From: Burkholderiales bacterium
GTDB lineage: Bacteria; Pseudomonadota; Gammaproteobacteria; Burkholderiales; Thiobacteraceae
DNA: 64,000 nucleotides
Assembly (NCBI GenBank): GCA_023511995.1
Contig: JAIMAL010000002.1
Location: 1-64,000, forward strand
Reading direction: 5' to 3'
Under the pieces are notes generated by a model. It was given only the letters and a program-made list of their open reading frames with translations. It was not told the origin of the DNA and did no database searches. The first letter of the stretch is position 1, and every line of letters begins with the position of its first letter. Both the position numbers and the translations under genes were made by a program. Below are positions 7,889-19,250 of this stretch, piece after piece.

Positions 7889-9197
7889 GGCGCTTTTCCA
7901 TCCTGGCCGCGAGCCACACCAGGAGCAGCACCGGCACGCCGAGGGCGGCCGTGCCGGTGAAGAACGCCGCCCAGCCGAAGGCATCCACCACATCCCCGGA
8001 AAGACCAGCGAGCGCCTTGGGCAAAAGCAGCATCACCGAGGTGAACAGGGCATACTGGGTGGCGGAATAGGCCTGGTTCACCAGCCCCGAGAGATAGGCG
8101 ACGAAGCCACTGGAGGCGATGCCGGCGGAAAGGTTGTCGGCGGAGACGGTGAATACCAGCGCCCCCACGTCATGGCCCCGGCCGTAGAGCCAGACAAAGA
8201 GCAGATTGCTGGCGGCGGAAGCGAGCGCCCCGAGGAACAGCGTGCGCATGAGACCGAGGCGGACCACCAGCAGGCCGCCCAGTCCGGCACCGACGAGGGT
8301 CATGATCACGCCATAGACCTTGGACACGCTGGCCACCTCGTCTTTGGTAAAGCCCATCTCCTGATAGAAAGGATTGCTCATCACCCCCAGCACCACGTCC
8401 GAAATGCGGTAGAAGGCAATGAGGGCGAGAATCAGCACGGCCTGCCAGCGCAGCCGCTGGAATAGCTCCAGGAAGGGTTGGACGAAACTTTCGAAAAGCC
8501 ACGCCTTCACCCCCAGCTTGGCAACGGGGGGCGGGGTGGCGAGGCCTTCGGGTTCAGGGATGAGCAGGGTGGTGAGGATGCCCACGCCCATCAACGCCGC
8601 CATGACCGTATAGGCCACCTGCCAGGGGCGGAAATCATAGGTCGCTTCGGAAGGATCGAAGAGGGCGGCGATCCACAAGGCCCCCGCGCCGGCGGTGATC
8701 ATCGCCACCCGGTACCCCACTTGATAGGCAGCCGCCATGGCGCCTTGGCGCGTCACCTCCACCGCCTCGATGCGCCAGGCATCCACCGCGATGTCCTGGG
8801 TGGCGGAGGCGAAGGCCACGAGCAGCGCGAAAAAGACCGTATGGGAAAGCTCCCGCGCCGGATCGGCATGGGCCATGCCCAACAGCCCCAGCACGATGGT
8901 CCCCTGCGCCAGCAAAAGCCAGGCGCGCCGGCGTCCGAGGTGCGCGGTAAGCCAGGGCAAGCGCAGGCGGTCCACCAGGGGCGCCCAGGCGAATTTCGTT
9001 CCGTAGGCAAGCCCCACCCAGGAGAGGTGGCCGATGGTGGCCCGGGCAACGCCCGCTTCCGACAGCCAAAAGGAAAGCGTGCCCAACACGAGGAGCAGGG
9101 GCAGTCCGGCGGAAAAGCCCAGAAAGAGCATGGCCGCCACCCGCGGATGGGCATAGACGGCCAGGGCATCGCGCCAGCGCGCTTCCTTCACGGCCAT
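7881..9197 (-). CDS. AmpG-type MFS permease (muropeptide transporter family)
   Basis: 438 residues with about 12-14 membrane segments. The N-terminal region (LFLGFSAGLPLLLVLGTLSF, then YGTKFAWAPLVDRL) and the loop ATQDIAVDAWRIE are typical of AmpG, which imports GlcNAc-anhydromuropeptides during cell-wall recycling. Substrate is inferred from family only; no ampD or ampC lies nearby. The ATG at 9197 lies inside the end of the upstream exonuclease gene (10-nt overlap), which indicates one minus-strand operon xth-ampG-tauE. Confidence 0.85.
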   Translation of the reverse strand: MAVKEARWRDALAVYAHPRVAAMLFLGFSAGLPLLLVLGTLSFWLSEAGVARATIGHLSWVGLAYGTKFAWAPLVDRLRLPWLTAHLGRRRAWLLLAQGTIVLGLLGMAHADPARELSHTVFFALLVAFASATQDIAVDAWRIEAVEVTRQGAMAAAYQVGYRVAMITAGAGALWIAALFDPSEATYDFRPWQVAYTVMAALMGVGILTTLLIPEPEGLATPPPVAKLGVKAWLFESFVQPFLELFQRLRWQAVLILALIAFYRISDVVLGVMSNPFYQEMGFTKDEVASVSKVYGVIMTLVGAGLGGLLVVRLGLMRTLFLGALASAASNLLFVWLYGRGHDVGALVFTVSADNLSAGIASSGFVAYLSGLVNQAYSATQYALFTSVMLLLPKALAGLSGDVVDAFGWAAFFTGTAALGVPVLLLVWLAARMEKRHA

Positions 9198-9964
9198 TCG
9201 GCGTAATCCACGATGAGGGGCGCATGGTCGGAGAAACGTTGCGCCTTGTACACCTTCGCCGAGCGGGCGCGGGCGGCGATACCTGGCGTTGCGATCTGAT
9301 AGTCGATGCGCCAACCCACGTTCTTCGCAAAGGCCTGACCGCGATTGCTCCACCAGGTGTAACCCTCGCCTTCCGCCTCGGGATAAAGCGCCCGGTACAC
9401 ATCCACCCAACCGAGGGCCAGAACCTGTCCCAGCCAGGCCCGCTCCTCGGGCAGGAAGCCGGAATTTTTCTGGTTGGATCTCCAGTTGCGCAGGTCTTTT
9501 GCCGTGTGGGCGATGTTCCAGTCGCCGCAGAGGATCACTTCCCGGCCGCTTTTCCGCAGGGCGGAAAGATGCGGCAGAAACCGCGCCATGAAATCGAACT
9601 TCGCCGCCTGCCGGGCCTCCGAGGCCGAACCCGAGGGAAGATAGAGGGAGACCACGCTGAGCTGGCCGAAACGCGCCTCGAGATAACGCCCCTCGGCGTC
9701 GATGTCGGCCATGCCCAGCCCCTCGATGATTTCATCGGGCTGCCGGCGGCTATAGAGACCCACGCCGCTATAGCCCTTTTTTTCCGCGTAGTGGAAGTAG
9801 CCCAACAGCCGGCCCGGCTGCAGCATCTCCCGCGTGAGATCGGCGGCCTGGGCTTTGAGCTCCTGGACACACACCACATCCGCCCGCTGATGTCTCAGCC
9901 AGTCGAAGAAACCCTTGTTGGCAGCGGACCGGATGCCGTTGAGGTTGACCGTTATAATGCGCAA
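9188..9964 (-). CDS. xth: Exodeoxyribonuclease III family AP endonuclease
   Basis: 258 residues. It cleaves DNA at abasic sites during base-excision repair. It shows the EEP-fold motifs: VNLNGIRSA at the N-terminus, CVQELKA (metal-binding Glu35), GDWNIAH, and DHAPLIVDY at the C-terminus. The only start consistent with the conserved N-terminus ([10 protein letters not shown]) is TTG at 9962-9964. It is head to head with pyrE, with 20 nt between the coding regions, so the pyrE -10 element lies inside this gene. With mutM in the same window it adds to oxidative DNA repair capacity. Confidence 0.93.
   Translation of the reverse strand: MRIITVNLNGIRSAANKGFFDWLRHQRADVVCVQELKAQAADLTREMLQPGRLLGYFHYAEKKGYSGVGLYSRRQPDEIIEGLGMADIDAEGRYLEARFGQLSVVSLYLPSGSASEARQAAKFDFMARFLPHLSALRKSGREVILCGDWNIAHTAKDLRNWRSNQKNSGFLPEERAWLGQVLALGWVDVYRALYPEAEGEGYTWWSNRGQAFAKNVGWRIDYQIATPGIAARARSAKVYKAQRFSDHAPLIVDYAEWP
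9953..9958 (+). promoter_or_regulatory. -10 element of the pyrE promoter, inside the xth coding start
   Basis: TATAAT starts 32 nt before the pyrE ATG, the same distance as for metX. It overlaps codons 3-4 of xth on the other strand. No good -35 is visible (GATGCC at the right distance). Confidence 0.5.
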
Positions 9965-9984
9965 AACGTACTCGGCTTTCGTCT

Positions 9985-10641
9985 ATGGAAAACTTCCGCC
10001 AGGAATTCATCGAATTCGCCCTGGAGCGGCAGGTTCTGCTCTTTGGCGAGTTCAAAACCAAGGCGGGGCGGACAAGCCCCTATTTCTTCAATGCCGGCCT
10101 TTTCAACGACGGCGCTTCCCTGGGCAGGCTGGCGCGATTTTACGCGAAAGCCCTCCTCGCGTCGCAGCTTGCCTTCGACATGGTCTTCGGCCCCGCCTAC
10201 AAGGGTATTCCCCTGGTGGCGGCGCTGGCCGTGGTGCTGGCGGAGATGGGGCGCAACGTGCCCTTCGCCTTCAACCGCAAGGAGGCCAAGGACCACGGCG
10301 AAGGCGGCAGCACCATTGGGGCCCCCCTCAAGGGAAGGGTGCTGATTGCCGATGATGTGATCTCGGCAGGCACTTCGGTGCGCGAGTCGGTGAACCTCAT
10401 CCGCGCCCATGGCGCCACCCCCTGCGGCGTGGTGATCGCCCTGGACCGGCAGGAAAAGGGACAGGGCGAGCTTTCCGCAGTGGAGGAGGTGGAAAGGGAA
10501 TACGGTATGCCGGTGATCGCCATTGCCACCCTTGACGACCTCATCGCCTACCTGCGGCAGCGGCCGGCCTATGCGGCGGCGCTTGAACGCATGCTTGCCT
10601 ATCGGGAACGCTACGGTATTGGCAACAGGCAGACACCATGA
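9985..10641 (+). CDS. pyrE: Orotate phosphoribosyltransferase
   Basis: 218 residues. It converts orotate and PRPP to orotidine 5'-phosphate in pyrimidine synthesis. The N-terminal [17 protein letters not shown] is the orotate-binding region. The loop [15 protein letters not shown] carries the catalytic lysine and histidine, and [14 protein letters not shown] is the PRPP-binding motif. The length matches the enterobacterial type. It overlaps the next gene by ATGA. Confidence 0.97.
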   Translation: MENFRQEFIEFALERQVLLFGEFKTKAGRTSPYFFNAGLFNDGASLGRLARFYAKALLASQLAFDMVFGPAYKGIPLVAALAVVLAEMGRNVPFAFNRKEAKDHGEGGSTIGAPLKGRVLIADDVISAGTSVRESVNLIRAHGATPCGVVIALDRQEKGQGELSAVEEVEREYGMPVIAIATLDDLIAYLRQRPAYAAALERMLAYRERYGIGNRQTP

Positions 10642-11270
10642 ACCTTCATCGCACGGCAGTTTCTCTCCTTGTGGCAGGGCTCCTGCTCCCCGGCGCGGCG
10701 GGCGCGGGCAAACAGCTCTACCGCTGGGTGGATGCCCAGGGCAAGGTGCACTACAGCGACACCCTGCCCCCCGAGTCTGTCCGCCAGGGTCATGCGGAGA
10801 TGACCAAGAGCGGGCGCGTGGTGAAGGAGGCGCCGCCGGCACCCACAGCGGAGCAGCTCAAGGCGCGCCAGGAAGCGGAAGCGCGCGACCGGGAAGCACG
10901 GGAGAAGGCGGAGGAACAGCGCCGGCGGGACAAGGCACTGCTTGCCAGCTACACCACCGTGGGCGAGCTCGATCTGGCCGAACGCCGCAACCTAGAGGCG
11001 GTGGACCTGCAGATCAAAAGCTATGAACTGCGCATCAAGTCGGTGGAGGGGCGGCTTGCCGGGCTGAAAAAACAGCGGGATAGCTTTGCCGCCCGCAACC
11101 GGCCCGCCCCCGCCGACCTCAACGACGACATCCGGGAAGCGCAGGAGGAAGTCCGGCAGTTGCAAAGCCGCATCCAGGAAGCGGTGCAGGAGAAGGAACG
11201 CATCCGCGCCCGCTTCGCCGAAGACCGCCGCCGCTTCCTCGAACTCAAGGGCCTGCCCGCCTCGCCGTGA
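10638..11270 (+). CDS. DUF4124 domain-containing secreted protein with coiled coil
   Basis: 210 residues: a signal peptide (about residues 1-23, ending GAAGAG), then the DUF4124 motif [20 protein letters not shown], then a long charged helical region from about residue 65 to the end with strong heptad character (repeated EAEAR, REKAEEQ and similar). DUF4124 proteins are periplasmic and mostly uncharacterised. The start overlaps the pyrE stop. Convergent with gatB, with a 12-nt gap. Confidence 0.85.
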   Translation: MNLHRTAVSLLVAGLLLPGAAGAGKQLYRWVDAQGKVHYSDTLPPESVRQGHAEMTKSGRVVKEAPPAPTAEQLKARQEAEARDREAREKAEEQRRRDKALLASYTTVGELDLAERRNLEAVDLQIKSYELRIKSVEGRLAGLKKQRDSFAARNRPAPADLNDDIREAQEEVRQLQSRIQEAVQEKERIRARFAEDRRRFLELKGLPASP

Positions 11271-11282
11271 CGCGCCGGCGGG

Positions 11283-12719
11283 CTACTGCGCTAGCTTCCT
11301 TTTCAGAAGCTCGCTCACCTGCTGGGGGTTGGCCTTGCCCTGGCTGCGCTTCATCACCTGCCCCACCAGGGCATTCAAGGCGCGCTCCTTGCCGGCGCGG
11401 TATTCCTCCACGGACTTGGGATGGGCCGCGATCACCTCCTCCACCAGGCGCTCGATGGCGCTGGAATCGGTGATCTGGCGCAGGCCCCGCGCTTCGATGA
11501 TCTCATCGGCGCTGCCTTCGCCCGCCCACATGGCCTCGAACACTTCCTTGGCGATCTTGCCGGAAATGGTGTTGTCGAGGATGCGCCGGATGAGGCCGGC
11601 CAGCGCCTGCGCCCCGATGGGACTTTCGCTGATATCGCGCCCTTCCCGGTTCAGTGCTCCGGCGAGATCGCCCATCACCCAGTTGGCGGCGACCTTGGCA
11701 TGGGCCGCGCCCACGGCGGCCACCACTTCCTCGTAGTAGGCCGCCATGGCCCGGCTGGCGGTGAGCACCCCCGCATCATAGGCCGACAAGCCATACTGGC
11801 TCATGAAACGGTGGCGCTTGGCATGGGGCAGTTCCGGCAGGCTGGCGCGGATGGCCTCGATCATCTCTTCCGGAATGCAAAGCGGCAAAAGATCCGGATC
11901 AGGGAAATAGCGGTAGTCGAAGGCCTCCTCCTTGGAGCGCATGGAGCGGGTCTCGTTACGCTCGGCATCGTAAAGCCGCGTCTCCTGCTCGACGTAGCCG
12001 CCGGCTTCCAGGATTTCGATCTGCCGATTCGCCTCGTATTCGATGGCCTTTTCCAGGAAGCGGAAGGAATTGAGGTTCTTGATTTCGCAGCGGGTGCCGA
12101 AGCTGTCTGCCCCCTTTGGCCGCACCGAGACATTGGCATCGCAACGGAAGGAGCCCTCCTGCATGTTGCCATCGCAGATGTCGAGATACTGGACCAGGGA
12201 ATGCAGGGTCTTGGCATAGGCCACGGCCTCCTGCGCGCTGCGCATGTCCGGCTCGGAAACGATTTCCAGAAGCGGCGTGCCGGCCCGGTTGAGGTCGATG
12301 CCGGTCATGCCGTGGAAATCCTCGTGCAGGGACTTGCCGGCATCCTCCTCCAGATGGGCGCGGGTGATGCGGATGATTTTTTCCTCCTCCCCCACCTGGA
12401 TGACAATCTCGCCCCCTTCCACGATGGGCAGCTCATACTGGCTGATCTGATAGCCCTTGGGCAGATCGGGGTAGAAATAATTCTTGCGCGCGAACACCGA
12501 CTCCCGATTGATGCGCGCACCGATGGCAAGACCGAATTTGATGGCCTGCTCCGCCGCCGCCTTGTTGAACACCGGCAGCACCCCAGGCAAGGCGATGTCC
12601 ACCGCACAGGCCTGGGTGTTGGGCGCCGCGCCGTAACGGGTGGAGGCGCCGGAGAAGATCTTGCTGCGGGTGGAAAGCTGGGCATGGACCTCGAGCCCGA
12701 TGACGATTTCCCATTCCAT
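11283..12719 (-). CDS. gatB: Aspartyl/glutamyl-tRNA amidotransferase subunit B
   Basis: 478 residues. It is the kinase/transamidase subunit that, with GatA and GatC, converts Glu-tRNA(Gln) or Asp-tRNA(Asn) to the amidated form. It starts with [17 protein letters not shown] and contains the family signature [17 protein letters not shown] and the [10 protein letters not shown] stretch. The C-terminal YqeY-like tail ends in [20 protein letters not shown], as expected. Last gene of gatC-gatA-gatB. The 140-nt gap before it holds no convincing gene. Confidence 0.97.
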   Translation of the reverse strand: MEWEIVIGLEVHAQLSTRSKIFSGASTRYGAAPNTQACAVDIALPGVLPVFNKAAAEQAIKFGLAIGARINRESVFARKNYFYPDLPKGYQISQYELPIVEGGEIVIQVGEEEKIIRITRAHLEEDAGKSLHEDFHGMTGIDLNRAGTPLLEIVSEPDMRSAQEAVAYAKTLHSLVQYLDICDGNMQEGSFRCDANVSVRPKGADSFGTRCEIKNLNSFRFLEKAIEYEANRQIEILEAGGYVEQETRLYDAERNETRSMRSKEEAFDYRYFPDPDLLPLCIPEEMIEAIRASLPELPHAKRHRFMSQYGLSAYDAGVLTASRAMAAYYEEVVAAVGAAHAKVAANWVMGDLAGALNREGRDISESPIGAQALAGLIRRILDNTISGKIAKEVFEAMWAGEGSADEIIEARGLRQITDSSAIERLVEEVIAAHPKSVEEYRAGKERALNALVGQVMKRSQGKANPQQVSELLKRKLAQ

Positions 12720-12859
12720 GATGACTCATCCGTTGTGCGTCACGGTCACCCCGCCGGCAGAGGCCGTCCCGGGCCCGTGTTGGGTGATGAACGAAGCGGA
12801 GGCGAAGGGGGCGGCAGGGGACCGCCGCCAGCACCGGCACTGCCCCATCAGCCTGTCCT

Positions 12860-14314
12860 TCAGAGACCTTCGGGAAGCCGGGTGTGCCAATCCGTCACCT
12901 GTTGGTACTGGTGGGCGACGTTGAGCATGCGGGCTTCCGCGAAATAATTGCCGATGATCTGTAACCCCACCGGCCGCCCCTTGGCGCCGAAGCCCACGGG
13001 AATCGACATGCCGGGCAGCCCGGCCAGATTGACCGCGATAGTATAGATGTCGGAAAGATACATGGCCACCGGGTCGTCTGCTTTTTCCCCCAGATCGAAG
13101 GCGACAGTGGGCGAGGTGGGCCCCATGATCACGTCGCACTGGCGGAATGCATCGGCGAAATCCTGGGCGATCAGGCGTCTGAGTTTCTGCGCCTTGAGGT
13201 AATAGGCATCGTAATAGCCGGCGGAGAGCACATAGGTGCCGATCAGGATGCGCCGCTTCACCTCTGCGCCAAAGCCCTGGGCGCGGGTCTTCTTGTACAT
13301 GTCGGTGAGATCGGTGTATTCCGGCGCGCGATAGCCATAGCGCACACCGTCGTAGCGCGCCAGATTGCTGGAGGCTTCCGCCGGCGCCAGCACGTAATAA
13401 ACGGGGATGGACAGGCGCGTGTTGGGCAGGGAAACCTCCACCACCTGCGCGCCGAGCTTGCGGAATTCGTCAATCGCGGTCTCCACCGCCTGGGCCACGT
13501 CAGGTGCGAGCCCCTCGGCGAAGTACTCCTTGGGCAGGCCGATCTTGAGGCCAGTCAGGGGCTCTGAAAGCTGCCGCGTGTAATCCTCCGCCGGGCGTTG
13601 CAGACTGGTGGAATCCCGGGCATCGAACCCCGCCATGACGTTGAGCAGCAGGGCGCAATCCTCGGCGCTTTTGGCCATGGGTCCGCCCTGATCGAGGGAG
13701 GAGGCGAAAGCGATCATCCCATAGCGGGAGACCACGCCATAGGTGGGCTTGATCCCGGTGATGCCACACAGGGCGGCGGGTTGGCGGATGGAGCCGCCGG
13801 TGTCGGTGCCGGTGGCCGCCGGGGCAAGCCGCGCCGCGACCGCGGCCGCCGAACCCCCCGAAGAGCCGCCGGGCACCGCCGTCCGGTCCCAGGGATTTTT
13901 CACTTTGCCGAAATAGGAGGTCTCGTTGGACGAGCCCATGGCGAACTCGTCCATGTTGGTCTTGCCCAGATTGACGATGCCCGCCGCGTTCATTTTTTCC
14001 ACCACATGGGCATCGTAGGGGGCGACGAAGTTGTGGAGCATCTTCGAGCCGCAGGTGGTCAGCCACCCCTTGGCGCAGAAGATGTCCTTCTGCGCCACGG
14101 GAATGCCGGTAAGCGGCCCGGCCCGGCCCTCAGCCCGCAGCCGGTCCGCGGCCTCGGCCTGGGCGAGGGATTTTTCCGGGTCGACGGTGATGAAGGCATT
14201 GAGCTCGGGATTGAATTTTTCGATGCGCGCAAGAAAAGCTTCGGTGAGCTCGCGGCTGGAAATCTTCCTTGCCGCAAGCAACGCGGAAAGTTCTTTGAGG
14301 GAGCTGTTGATCAT
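12860..14314 (-). CDS. gatA: Aspartyl/glutamyl-tRNA amidotransferase subunit A
   Basis: 484 residues. Amidase-signature enzyme that releases ammonia from glutamine for GatB. The Ser-Ser-Lys triad region is visible: the catalytic Lys in [10 protein letters not shown], the glycine/serine loop [13 protein letters not shown] and [13 protein letters not shown] with the nucleophile serine. Full length. The gap to gatC is 71 nt on the same strand. Confidence 0.97.
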   Translation of the reverse strand: MINSSLKELSALLAARKISSRELTEAFLARIEKFNPELNAFITVDPEKSLAQAEAADRLRAEGRAGPLTGIPVAQKDIFCAKGWLTTCGSKMLHNFVAPYDAHVVEKMNAAGIVNLGKTNMDEFAMGSSNETSYFGKVKNPWDRTAVPGGSSGGSAAAVAARLAPAATGTDTGGSIRQPAALCGITGIKPTYGVVSRYGMIAFASSLDQGGPMAKSAEDCALLLNVMAGFDARDSTSLQRPAEDYTRQLSEPLTGLKIGLPKEYFAEGLAPDVAQAVETAIDEFRKLGAQVVEVSLPNTRLSIPVYYVLAPAEASSNLARYDGVRYGYRAPEYTDLTDMYKKTRAQGFGAEVKRRILIGTYVLSAGYYDAYYLKAQKLRRLIAQDFADAFRQCDVIMGPTSPTVAFDLGEKADDPVAMYLSDIYTIAVNLAGLPGMSIPVGFGAKGRPVGLQIIGNYFAEARMLNVAHQYQQVTDWHTRLPEGL

Positions 14315-14385
14315 GACGGGTCCGTTTTCGCCTCACGGCACCGGCGGCAAGGCAGTCTGGCCCCGCCGCCTGCGACGTGGAAAAG

Positions 14386-14673
14386 TCACTCGATCACCTT
14401 GGGCACCAGGTACAACCCGGCTTCCACCTGGGGGGCGATGGATTGGAAAAGCTCGTGCTGGTCGGTCTCGGTGACCTCGTCCTCGCGCATGCGCAAGGGG
14501 ATGTCCTGCGCATGGGCCATGGGCTTGATGCCTTCGGTGTTGACCGCCTGCATCTGTTCCACGAGCTTGAGGATGTTGGACAACTGCGCCAGCACGGGCC
14601 CGATCTCGACATCCGTGATTTCGATGCGGGCGAGGTGGGCGATGCGCTTCACGTCGGCTGCGGAAAATGACAT
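14386..14673 (-). CDS. gatC: Aspartyl/glutamyl-tRNA amidotransferase subunit C
   Basis: 95 residues, the usual family length. It is the small subunit that stabilises the GatAB contact. It starts [18 protein letters not shown] and ends LYLVPKVIE. The ATG at 14673 is preferred over the in-frame GTG at 14682 because GGTGA lies 5 nt before it and the length fits. First gene of the gat operon; it diverges from mreB. Confidence 0.95.
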   Translation of the reverse strand: MSFSAADVKRIAHLARIEITDVEIGPVLAQLSNILKLVEQMQAVNTEGIKPMAHAQDIPLRMREDEVTETDQHELFQSIAPQVEAGLYLVPKVIE

Positions 14674-14691
14674 GGATTTCACCGGCTTCCG

Positions 14692-14720
14692 TTAACGAAA
14701 CGAGCCCTATAGGGTATCAT
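14692..14720 (+). promoter_or_regulatory. Probable sigma-70 promoter of the mre operon
   Basis: TTAACG (14692-14697), 17-nt spacer, TATCAT (14715-14720), located 79 nt before the mreB start and pointing into the mre cluster. Confidence 0.55.
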
Positions 14721-14735
14721 AAGCCGTTTATTTGA

Positions 14736-15842
<1,107 letters not shown>

Positions 15843-15896
15843 GGGCATGGCAGGCGTCCTTTCGGGGCAATGTCCTGCGCCCCTTGAGCGCGCGCC

Positions 15897-16778
15897 ATGA
15901 ACGACCCCACTCCCCCACCCTTTTTCAAGACCGGGCTGCCGCCCCACCTCCGCTTCACCATCTTCGTCCTGCTGTCCGCCGTCCTCATGCTGGCCGACGC
16001 ACGCCTCACTTATCTTGGCGCCCTGCGTCAGGCGCTGGCCGTCTTCGTCAACCCCCTGCAACACGCGGTCAATGCGCCGGTGCGACTGGCTGGCCAGGTG
16101 GCGGATTTCTTCGTCACCCACAGCCGGCTGCGGTTGGAAAACGAGGAACTGCGGCAAACCCGGCTGCGCCTGTCGGCGCAGTTGCTGGAGCTGGAGGCGC
16201 TGCGGGCGGAAAACGCCCATCTGCGCGCCCTGCTCGACGCCCGGCCCCGCTATGGGCACACCGCTCAGCTTGCGCAAATCCTCTATGCCGAACGCGATCC
16301 CTTCTCGCGCAAAATCATCATCGACCGCGGCAGTCTCCACCATGTCGAGGCCGGTCAGGTGGTGGTGGACGAGACGGGCGTGGTGGGACAGGTCACCCGC
16401 GCCTATCCGGCCGTCGCCGAAGTCACCCTGATCACCGACAAGAACCAGGCGGTGCCGGTGCAGAATCTACGCAATGGTCTGCGCGCGGTGGTCTTCGGCA
16501 GCGGCCAGGATGGCACCCTCAACGTGCCTTTCATGCCCACCAACGCCGATCTCGTGCCCGGCGATCAACTGGTCACCTCGGGCCTCGATGGCATCTACCC
16601 GCCGGGGCTGCCGGTGGCGACCGTGGTGCGCGTGGAGCGCAATGCCGCCTATCCCTTCGCCCGCATTGCCTGCCTGCCCGCGGCCGGCGTCGACCGCCAC
16701 CGTCACGTGCTGGTGTTGCGTTCCACCGCGCCCCCTCCACCCCGTCCCCCTGCAGAGGTCGCCCGTGGCAAACGCTGA
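15897..16778 (+). CDS. mreC: Rod shape-determining protein MreC
   Basis: 293 residues. One membrane segment near residues 18-38, then a coiled coil (RLRLENEELRQTRLRLSAQL) and the periplasmic beta-barrel MreC domain containing VVVDETGVVGQVTRAYP. It links MreB to PBP2/RodA. The C-terminal tail is short and proline-rich. It overlaps mreD by 14 nt. Confidence 0.95.
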   Translation: MNDPTPPPFFKTGLPPHLRFTIFVLLSAVLMLADARLTYLGALRQALAVFVNPLQHAVNAPVRLAGQVADFFVTHSRLRLENEELRQTRLRLSAQLLELEALRAENAHLRALLDARPRYGHTAQLAQILYAERDPFSRKIIIDRGSLHHVEAGQVVVDETGVVGQVTRAYPAVAEVTLITDKNQAVPVQNLRNGLRAVVFGSGQDGTLNVPFMPTNADLVPGDQLVTSGLDGIYPPGLPVATVVRVERNAAYPFARIACLPAAGVDRHRHVLVLRSTAPPPPRPPAEVARGKR

Positions 16779-17298
16779 TCCCCGCCCCTCGGTGCTGACG
16801 CGACCGCCCAGCAGCCGCTTCATCGTCGGCTCGCTCCTTGCCGCCCTGATCGCCAACCTGCTGCCGGGCACGGGCCTCGCCATTTTGCTGTGGCCGGATC
16901 TGGTGGCGCTGGCGCTCCTCTACTGGGTGATCCATGCCCCGCGGCGGGTGGGCTTCGGCAGCGCCTGGTTGCTGGGCCTGCTGATGGACATCGCCGATGG
17001 GGTGCTCTTCGGCCAGCATGCCTTCGCCTACGTCATCACCACCTATGCCGCCTGGCGCCTGCACCGCCGGCTGCAGACCTTCAATCTATGGCAGCAGGCC
17101 CTCTATGTGCTGGGGCTTTTGCTTCTGCTCGATGTCTCCATGCTGCTCGTGCGCCTTGCCTTCGGCGCCGCTTTCCCCGGTCCCCTCTATTTCGCCGGCA
17201 GCGCGACGGGCGCGCTGCTGTGGCCGCTTTTGTCCACCCTGCTGGCGCTGCCCCAGCGCAAACCGGTGAGCCCGCCCTACGGCACCGCCTCCCGATGA
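16765..17298 (+). CDS. mreD: Rod shape-determining protein MreD
   Basis: 177 residues from a GTG at 16765, with GAGG 6 nt upstream, inside the mreC end. It has about five hydrophobic segments; the conserved loop FGSAWLLGLLMDIADGVLFG is characteristic. It is a membrane partner of MreC in the elongasome. The stop overlaps the mrdA start (ATGA). Confidence 0.93.
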   Translation: MANADPRPSVLTRPPSSRFIVGSLLAALIANLLPGTGLAILLWPDLVALALLYWVIHAPRRVGFGSAWLLGLLMDIADGVLFGQHAFAYVITTYAAWRLHRRLQTFNLWQQALYVLGLLLLLDVSMLLVRLAFGAAFPGPLYFAGSATGALLWPLLSTLLALPQRKPVSPPYGTASR

Positions 17299-19202
17299 CA
17301 CAACGACCGGAGATTCGCAACCACCAGCGCGAGCTCTACTACTTCCGCCTGCGCCTGACGGTGGCGGCGAGTGTCGTGTTGCTGCTGTTTGCCATTCTCC
17401 TGGCGCGGGCCTTCTGGCTGCAGGTGCTGCAATACGAGCACTACCACACTCTGGCGGAGGAGAACCGCATTTCCATCGTGCCCATCGTGCCCAACCGCGG
17501 CTTGATCCTGGACCGCAACGGCGCCGTGCTCGCCCACAACTACTCCGCCTATACCCTGGAGATCACGCCCACCCGGGTGGAAGGCGGACTGGAAAAGACC
17601 ATCGATGCGCTGGCGGAGCTCATCGAAATCACGCCGAAGGACCGCAAACGCTTCCGCAAGCTTTTGGAGGAAAGCCGCAACTTCGAGACGCTACCCATCC
17701 GGACGCGGCTCAATGACGTGGAGATCGCCCGTTTCGCCGCCAACCGCTACCGCTTTCCGGGGGTGGAGATCCGTGCCCGGCTGTTCCGCCATTATCCCCA
17801 GGGGGAAATCACCTCCCACGTGGTGGGCTACATCGGACGCATCACCGATGCGGACCTCAAGCGTCTGGAGGAGGCGGAGCTGGCTGCCAACTACCGCGGT
17901 TCGGACTACATCGGCAAGGCGGGCCTGGAACAAAGCTACGAGCAGGAGCTGCATGGTACGACCGGCTTCGAGCGGGTGGAAACCGATGCCAGTGGCCGCG
18001 CCGTGCGCACCCTGTCGCGCACCCCGCCGGTTTCCGGCAACAATCTCACCCTGCACCTGGATCTGGAGCTGCAACGGGTGGCGGAACAGGCCTTCGGCCG
18101 CTTCCGCGGCGCCCTGGTGGCCATCGACCCCCGCACCGGCGGCATCCTCGCCTTTCTCTCCAAGCCCGGTTACGACACCAATCTCTTCATCGACGGCATC
18201 GATCCGCAAAACTGGCAGGCCCTCAACGAGTCACCCGACAAGCCCCTCATCAACCGCGTCATCCATGGCATGTATCCGCCGGGCTCCACCTTCAAACCCT
18301 TCATGGCACTGGCTGCGCTGGAGCTCAAGAAACGCACTCCCAGCTACACCATCGCCGACCCCGGCTATTACAGCCTGCCCGGCAGCAGCCACCGCTACCG
18401 CGACTGGAAGCCCGGTGGTCACGGCATGGTGGACCTGCACAAGTCCATCGTCATTTCCTGCGATACGTATTACTACGGCCTGGCGGTGGACATGGGCATC
18501 GACGCCATCCACGACTTCATGGGTCATTTCGGTTTCGGCCGTAAGACGGGCATCGACATCGAAGGGGAGCGTGCGGGCAACCTGCCTTCCCCGGAATGGA
18601 AATGGAAGCGCTTCAAACAGAAGTGGTTCCTCGGTGACACGGTGAGTGTGGGCATCGGCCAGGGCTACATGCTGGCCACCCCCCTGCAGCTTGCCGTGGC
18701 CACGGCAACCCTGGCCAACGGAGGCCGGGAAATGCGGCCGCGCTTCGTGCGGGAAATCCAGAATGCGAGGACCGGAGCCGTCACCCCCGTGGAGCCTGAG
18801 CTCGTGTCCAACCTGCCGGTGGCGCCGGAAAACCTCGCCCGCGTCAAGGCGGCGATGGTGGACGTGACCCGCCCCGGCGGCACGGCGGGCCGCGCCGGTG
18901 CCGGGGCCCCCTACGCCATGGCGGGCAAGACCGGCACCGCCCAGGTGATCGGCATGAAGCAGGGGGAGAAATATGTGGAAAGCCGGGTGGCGGAACGCTT
19001 CCGCGACCATGCCCTGTTCATCGCCTTCGCCCCGGCGGAAGATCCCACCATCGCCGTCGCCGTGCTGGTGGAAAACGGCGGGCACGGCGGTTCCACGGCC
19101 GCCCCCATCGCCCGCGCCCTTTTCGACTATTACCTGCTCGGCAAGCGTCCGACGGCGGCCGCCGCCACCGACGCCGACGCGGAGGGAGGCGAACATGACT
19201 GA
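17295..19202 (+). CDS. mrdA: Penicillin-binding protein 2 (elongasome transpeptidase)
   Basis: 635 residues. A short N-terminal anchor (about residues 22-44) is followed by the dimerisation domain and then the transpeptidase. The active-site SxxK is PPGSTFKPFM (Ser331, Lys334), the second motif is SCD (ISCDTYYYGL), and the KTG box is AGKTGTAQV with Lys545. It cross-links peptidoglycan during rod elongation together with RodA. Start by ATGA overlap with mreD. Confidence 0.97.
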   Translation: MTQRPEIRNHQRELYYFRLRLTVAASVVLLLFAILLARAFWLQVLQYEHYHTLAEENRISIVPIVPNRGLILDRNGAVLAHNYSAYTLEITPTRVEGGLEKTIDALAELIEITPKDRKRFRKLLEESRNFETLPIRTRLNDVEIARFAANRYRFPGVEIRARLFRHYPQGEITSHVVGYIGRITDADLKRLEEAELAANYRGSDYIGKAGLEQSYEQELHGTTGFERVETDASGRAVRTLSRTPPVSGNNLTLHLDLELQRVAEQAFGRFRGALVAIDPRTGGILAFLSKPGYDTNLFIDGIDPQNWQALNESPDKPLINRVIHGMYPPGSTFKPFMALAALELKKRTPSYTIADPGYYSLPGSSHRYRDWKPGGHGMVDLHKSIVISCDTYYYGLAVDMGIDAIHDFMGHFGFGRKTGIDIEGERAGNLPSPEWKWKRFKQKWFLGDTVSVGIGQGYMLATPLQLAVATATLANGGREMRPRFVREIQNARTGAVTPVEPELVSNLPVAPENLARVKAAMVDVTRPGGTAGRAGAGAPYAMAGKTGTAQVIGMKQGEKYVESRVAERFRDHALFIAFAPAEDPTIAVAVLVENGGHGGSTAAPIARALFDYYLLGKRPTAAAATDADAEGGEHD

Positions 19203-19250
19203 ATCCGGGGCGAGGCCCATGGGTGCCAAAACTTTGCGTGAGGGGAAGCC

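Noticed and set aside
12726-12856. 40-codon frame (MGQCRCWRR...) in the gatA-gatB gap
   Set aside because: No ribosome site or recognisable family; length is expected by chance in GC-rich DNA.
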